Source of the DNA: Thiotrichaceae bacterium
GTDB lineage: Bacteria; Pseudomonadota; Gammaproteobacteria; Thiotrichales; Thiotrichaceae
Assembly: GCA_027008885.1 (NCBI GenBank)
Contig: JALVDQ010000286.1
Location: 1-9,608 of the forward strand
Length of the DNA stretch: 9,608 nt
Direction of reading: 5' to 3'
The position numbers and the translations under genes were made by a program. Below are positions 7,385-9,608 of the stretch, piece after piece. A model generated the notes under the pieces. That model was not told where the DNA came from. It saw nothing but the letters and a program-made list of their open reading frames with translations, and did not search any database. Position 1 is the stretch's first letter. Each line of letters opens with the position of its first letter.

Positions 7385-7471
7385 ATTCGTGTAAAAGGGT
7401 TAATTTTGGAGTGTTGATTATAGCTGATGTTCATTCGTCGGTTATTACTAATTAGACATAATAAAAAATGT

Positions 7472-7477
7472 TATAGT
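7472..7477 (+). promoter_or_regulatory. Possible -10 box for the DUF4124 gene pair
   Basis: TATAGT, one change from TATAAT, lies 38 nt before the ATG at 7516, in the AT-rich gap shared with pyrE. The hexamer 17 nt upstream (7449-7454) is a poor -35, so this is tentative. Confidence 0.25.
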
Positions 7478-7515
7478 TAAAAGCAGGTTCTAAAAAAACA
7501 ATGGTACTAATAATA

Positions 7516-8145
7516 ATGAAAAAAACAGTCATATTTGGTTCGCTTTTACTATTGTCAACAGCTTCCTTTGCTGGCTTGTACCGCTGGGTTGATGATGCAG
7601 GAAAAGTACATTATTCAGACAAGATGTCAGCAACCGTTTCAAAAAAAGCACATGCGGAATTATCTGAAAATGGTCTTGTAAAGAAGAATGTTAATCCTGA
7701 GGCAGAAATCCAGTTGGCAAAACAAAGAAAGCATGAACTGGCTTTGCTGGAACTTGAAAAAAGAAAGCAGCAAGAACTCAGATTAAAGCATAAGAAAGAG
7801 TTAGAAGAAAAACAGAAGCATGACAAGTTTTTGTTAACAACTTATGTAGACAAAGATGAGTTGGTTCATTATTTTGAAAATAAAATCAAACAGCTAAAAG
7901 GAAATACCAGAATATTAAAAGCACAGAGCGACGTGCTGCAAAAGAAAATAGCAAGACTGGAAGCAAGCAAAAAGAAGGTCAAAGATAAAAAGGCAATGCA
8001 AGCTATTGATAAAAAGATTGTGCGCATTCAAAGCAGCATTAATCAATATCAAAAAGCTATGGAAAGTAACGCGCAAGAATTGATTGTACTAAACAAAAAC
8101 TATCAGGAAGACTATAAAAGGTTTTCTGAGCTAAGCAAAAAATAA
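7516..8145 (+). CDS. Exported DUF4124 coiled-coil protein, copy 1
   Basis: This is an envelope protein of unknown function with 209 residues. A clear signal peptide, MKKTVIFGSLLLLSTASFA, is cleaved near residue 19. Directly after it comes the DUF4124 signature YRWVDDAGKVHYSD (22-35), a small domain common in gammaproteobacterial exported proteins. The rest is Lys/Glu/Gln-rich helix (about 64-107), a short break around YVDKDELVHYFE (110-121), and a second long helix to the end. An ATG at 7501 would add MVLII before the basic residues and fit a signal peptide less well; neither ATG has a strong Shine-Dalgarno. The next gene is a paralogue starting 8 nt after the stop, so the two form an operon. 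No cysteine suggests a lipoprotein. It could be a structural or scaffold protein of the periplasm. Confidence 0.8.
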   Translation: MKKTVIFGSLLLLSTASFAGLYRWVDDAGKVHYSDKMSATVSKKAHAELSENGLVKKNVNPEAEIQLAKQRKHELALLELEKRKQQELRLKHKKELEEKQKHDKFLLTTYVDKDELVHYFENKIKQLKGNTRILKAQSDVLQKKIARLEASKKKVKDKKAMQAIDKKIVRIQSSINQYQKAMESNAQELIVLNKNYQEDYKRFSELSKK

Positions 8146-8153
8146 TAATTGTT

Positions 8154-8792
8154 ATGAAGTATTTTTTCAAAATCACAATACTTGGATTCGCACTGCTGAT
8201 ATTCTCCTTTTCAGAAGCAGCCTATTACCGCTGGACAGATTCTAAAGGAGTGATCCATTATTCAAATAGCATCCCTCCTTCTGAAGCCCAGCGTGGTCAT
8301 GTGGTATTGAGCAAGCAAGGGTTCAAGGAAAAAATCGTTCTTTCCTCAAAAAAGAAAAAAGAGCTGAAAGCTGAAGAAGAAAAATTAAAAGCAAAAAAAC
8401 TCCTTGAGGAAAAAAGAAAAAAGGAAAAAGCCAGACAGGAAGAAGAGGAAATACGCCTGTTATCAATTTTTAGTTCAGAAGACGAAGTAACTAAAACGTA
8501 TAACTCCAAGCTGAGAATGGCGCAGTTGACCATTGATCTATTAAAGGCAAGGCACAAAAAGCAGGCAAAAAAACTGGAATTGCTTGAACGAAGAAAAGAA
8601 AGAACCAAAAATATCAAGCACAAACAGATACTCGCAAAACAGATAGAAGTGGCACTTGATAATTTAAGCATATACCAGCAGGCAATTACTGAAAATGTAG
8701 TGGAAAAAGACAGAGTGCGAAAAGAATTTAAAGCAACACTCAGTCGTTTCCATAGCCTTATAAAAAAGCAGGAAGAAAAATCAGATCATTAA
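8154..8792 (+). CDS. Exported DUF4124 coiled-coil protein, copy 2
   Basis: This 212-residue paralogue of the preceding product has the same architecture. The signal peptide is cleaved near residue 22-23 (SEA/AYY). The DUF4124 signature YYRWTDSKGVIHYSN is at 24-38. A highly charged helix (about 64-100) contains long Lys/Glu runs. The break motif FSSEDEVTKTYNSKL (106-120) matches FEN-type sequence in copy 1, and a terminal helix follows to the end. The shared order and break position point to tandem duplication followed by strong divergence. The start ATG lies 8 nt after the copy 1 stop, with no Shine-Dalgarno visible, which suggests translational coupling. Function is unknown. Confidence 0.8.
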   Translation: MKYFFKITILGFALLIFSFSEAAYYRWTDSKGVIHYSNSIPPSEAQRGHVVLSKQGFKEKIVLSSKKKKELKAEEEKLKAKKLLEEKRKKEKARQEEEEIRLLSIFSSEDEVTKTYNSKLRMAQLTIDLLKARHKKQAKKLELLERRKERTKNIKHKQILAKQIEVALDNLSIYQQAITENVVEKDRVRKEFKATLSRFHSLIKKQEEKSDH

Positions 8793-8798
8793 CACATC

Positions 8799-8825
8799 CC
8801 CGTATTCCGCAAGGCTTCATACGGG
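8799..8825. repeat. Imperfect hairpin, REP-like intergenic palindrome
   Basis: CCCGTAT (8799-8805) and ATACGGG (8819-8825) form a 7-bp stem around a 13-nt loop, starting 6 nt after the copy 2 stop codon. No T-run follows, so it is a weak candidate for an intrinsic terminator. It may be a dispersed intergenic palindrome or an RNA-stabilising 3' hairpin. Confidence 0.45.
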
Positions 8826-8845
8826 CTACGCTACTAATGGGAGAT

Positions 8846-8860
8846 TCTTCAGCGTGAAGA
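8846..8860. repeat. Small inverted repeat just upstream of a -10 box
   Basis: TCTTCA GCG TGAAGA has 6-bp arms and a 3-bp centre, and ends 3 bp before TATAAT at 8864. In that position, between where -35 and -10 elements would be, it could be an operator, but it may be chance. Confidence 0.3.
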
Positions 8861-8863
8861 GTA

Positions 8864-8869
8864 TATAAT
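8864..8869 (+). promoter_or_regulatory. Probable -10 box for the TerB-like gene
   Basis: A consensus TATAAT lies 37 nt upstream of the ATG at 8907. No good -35 hexamer is seen at 16-18 nt spacing, so activity may need an activator or an alternative contact. Confidence 0.4.
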
Positions 8870-8906
8870 CACGCGCTTTTATAGAAACTGAATCAGTGGA
8901 TTTAAT

Positions 8907-9437
8907 ATGATACTTGCTATTCTGGGTGCGATTATTACCATTTTAATCCTGCTAAATCGACTGGCTGAAGCTGGTATTGATCTGGGTGGTTTAAACCCCT
9001 TTTTATGGAACAGAAGAAGACGCTGGCGCAAGCAATATGAAGGCGACCCTATTTATAAAGTAAGCGACCCCATGGAAGCCACCGCCCTGCTTATGGTCGG
9101 TGTAGCCAAGGCAGAAGGCGATATGACGAAAGAAAGCAAGGACAAAATCCTTTCCCTGTTCGCCTCAAAATTTGGTCTGGGCAAAAAAGATGCCGTTGCG
9201 CTGTTAATTTCAACAACTCATATTCATGGAACAGGCGACGAGTTAAGACGTAATGTCAGCAAAGTGCTTAAACCCAGCATAGATCATTTTTCAGTATCGC
9301 AGGCAAAATCCGCAATATCATTAGTCGAGTCAATAGCGGAAGACAGCAATGCCGAAAATACAAGCGAGTTGTTGGAAGACATAAAACGGGCATTTCAATA
9401 TGTATTTAAGAAAAACGAAAAACAGCAGTGGAGTTAG
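8907..9437 (+). CDS. Membrane-anchored TerB-like protein
   Basis: This 176-residue protein has one N-terminal hydrophobic segment (1-17), then a basic stretch NRRRRWRKQ (35-43) that by the positive-inside rule keeps the rest in the cytoplasm. Residues ~55-170 are helical. The motif VGVAKAEGDMTKESKDKI (64-81) matches the acidic A-x-G-x-x-T/S loop of the TerB/DjlA-N domain, where D/E residues can bind metal. A further helical stretch includes KLG-type LFASKFGLGKKDAVALL (84-100). TerB-domain proteins are linked to tellurite or stress responses and membrane-associated complexes, but the specific role here is not known. The ATG has GTGGA a few nt upstream. It is a single-gene unit: the stop is 13 nt before a MITE-like element, and its coding sequence looks intact. 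Confidence 0.7.
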   Translation: MILAILGAIITILILLNRLAEAGIDLGGLNPFLWNRRRRWRKQYEGDPIYKVSDPMEATALLMVGVAKAEGDMTKESKDKILSLFASKFGLGKKDAVALLISTTHIHGTGDELRRNVSKVLKPSIDHFSVSQAKSAISLVESIAEDSNAENTSELLEDIKRAFQYVFKKNEKQQWS

Positions 9438-9450
9438 AAAAACTGCCTGG

Positions 9451-9578
9451 GAGGCTGTCCGAGAACTAAGAAATCAACAATTTCCCAAAAAACCAATTTT
9501 TTAAGTTATTGAAAATAAAGAACTTAATTTTTGTTAAATTGTTGAAAATCGTATTTTTGGCTATTCTCAGACAGGCTC
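9451..9578. mobile_element. 128-bp MITE-like element
   Basis: The terminal repeats are GAGGCTGTCCGAGAAC at 9451-9466 and the inverted GAGCCTGTCTGAGAAT at 9563-9578, matching at 13 of 16 positions. The interior is AT-rich and has no coding capacity. It holds nested inverted repeats, CAACAATTT (9475-9483) with AAATTGTTG (9536-9544) and TTAAGTT (9501-9507) with AACTTAA (9521-9527), so the whole unit can fold into one long hairpin. The flanks are CTGG on the left and CCAG on the right. These are reverse complements rather than a direct target duplication. The ends match those at 87-122, suggesting one mobilising transposase family. Confidence 0.65.
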
Positions 9579-9597
9579 CCAGGAGCCTGTCCGAGAA
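9564..9597. repeat. Second back-to-back pair of element ends
   Basis: The arms 9564-9579 and 9582-9597 pair at 15 of 16 positions around a CA centre. Structure is the same as the 85-124 palindrome: a right end (9563-9578), a four-base spacer CCAG, and a left end (9583-9598) that begins another element running out of the window. Confidence 0.7.
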
Positions 9598-9608
9598 CTG
9601 GGATTGAA

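Noticed and set aside
7385..7500. A pyrimidine-sensing attenuator upstream of pyrE
   Set aside because: No leader peptide with hairpin and T-run can be seen on the minus strand.
85..9598. The whole window as one composite transposon bounded by the end repeats
   Set aside because: The interval holds housekeeping genes (pyrE, gph), and the ends belong to separate local elements at each edge, so a single 9.5-kb mobile unit is not supported.

Overview
This AT-rich window looks like a piece of a gammaproteobacterial chromosome. The supports are a short-form PyrE, a Gph-type phosphatase and two DUF4124 lipid-free exported proteins, all typical of that class. A methylotroph or sulfur oxidiser is possible, but I cannot fix the genus. 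It carries ordinary housekeeping genes, one unusual membrane motor-like gene pair, and mobile-element ends at both edges.

Left edge (1-183): the last codons of an unidentified plus-strand reading frame lie next to a perfect 40-bp palindrome (85-124). The palindrome is best read as two insertion-sequence ends facing away from each other across a CTAG. The sequence to its right runs into an alpha/beta hydrolase gene and has replaced that gene's 3' end.

Minus-strand operon (84-2933): ABC ATPase (1998-2933), ABC-2 permease (873-1988) and the truncated hydrolase (84-866) are packed with gaps of 9 and 6 nt. Together they encode an export system with an attached hydrolase that is probably dead.

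3147-4439: a TlpA-like periplasmic thioredoxin (minus) and a phosphoglycolate phosphatase (plus) diverge across about 42 bp.

4454-6714: a two-gene unit. The first protein is a four-helix MotA/TolQ/ExbB-type channel subunit with a cytoplasmic tail. The second has one membrane helix with an ExbD/TolR/MotB-type aspartate, then about 250 residues of coiled coil and a small C-terminal domain with no OmpA-like motif. This is the most interesting system here: it looks like an ion-driven motor with an unusually long stalk.

6737-8792: pyrE (minus) converges on the motor pair and diverges from two tandem paralogous genes for exported DUF4124 coiled-coil proteins.

8793-9608: a membrane-anchored TerB-like protein gene follows an intergenic stretch with two hairpins and a good -10 box. 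After it come a 128-bp MITE-like element (9451-9578) and another element end (9583-9598), all of the same terminal-repeat family as the left-edge palindrome.

Four of the ten complete genes appear to start at GTG or TTG, chosen from Shine-Dalgarno spacing and upstream stops.
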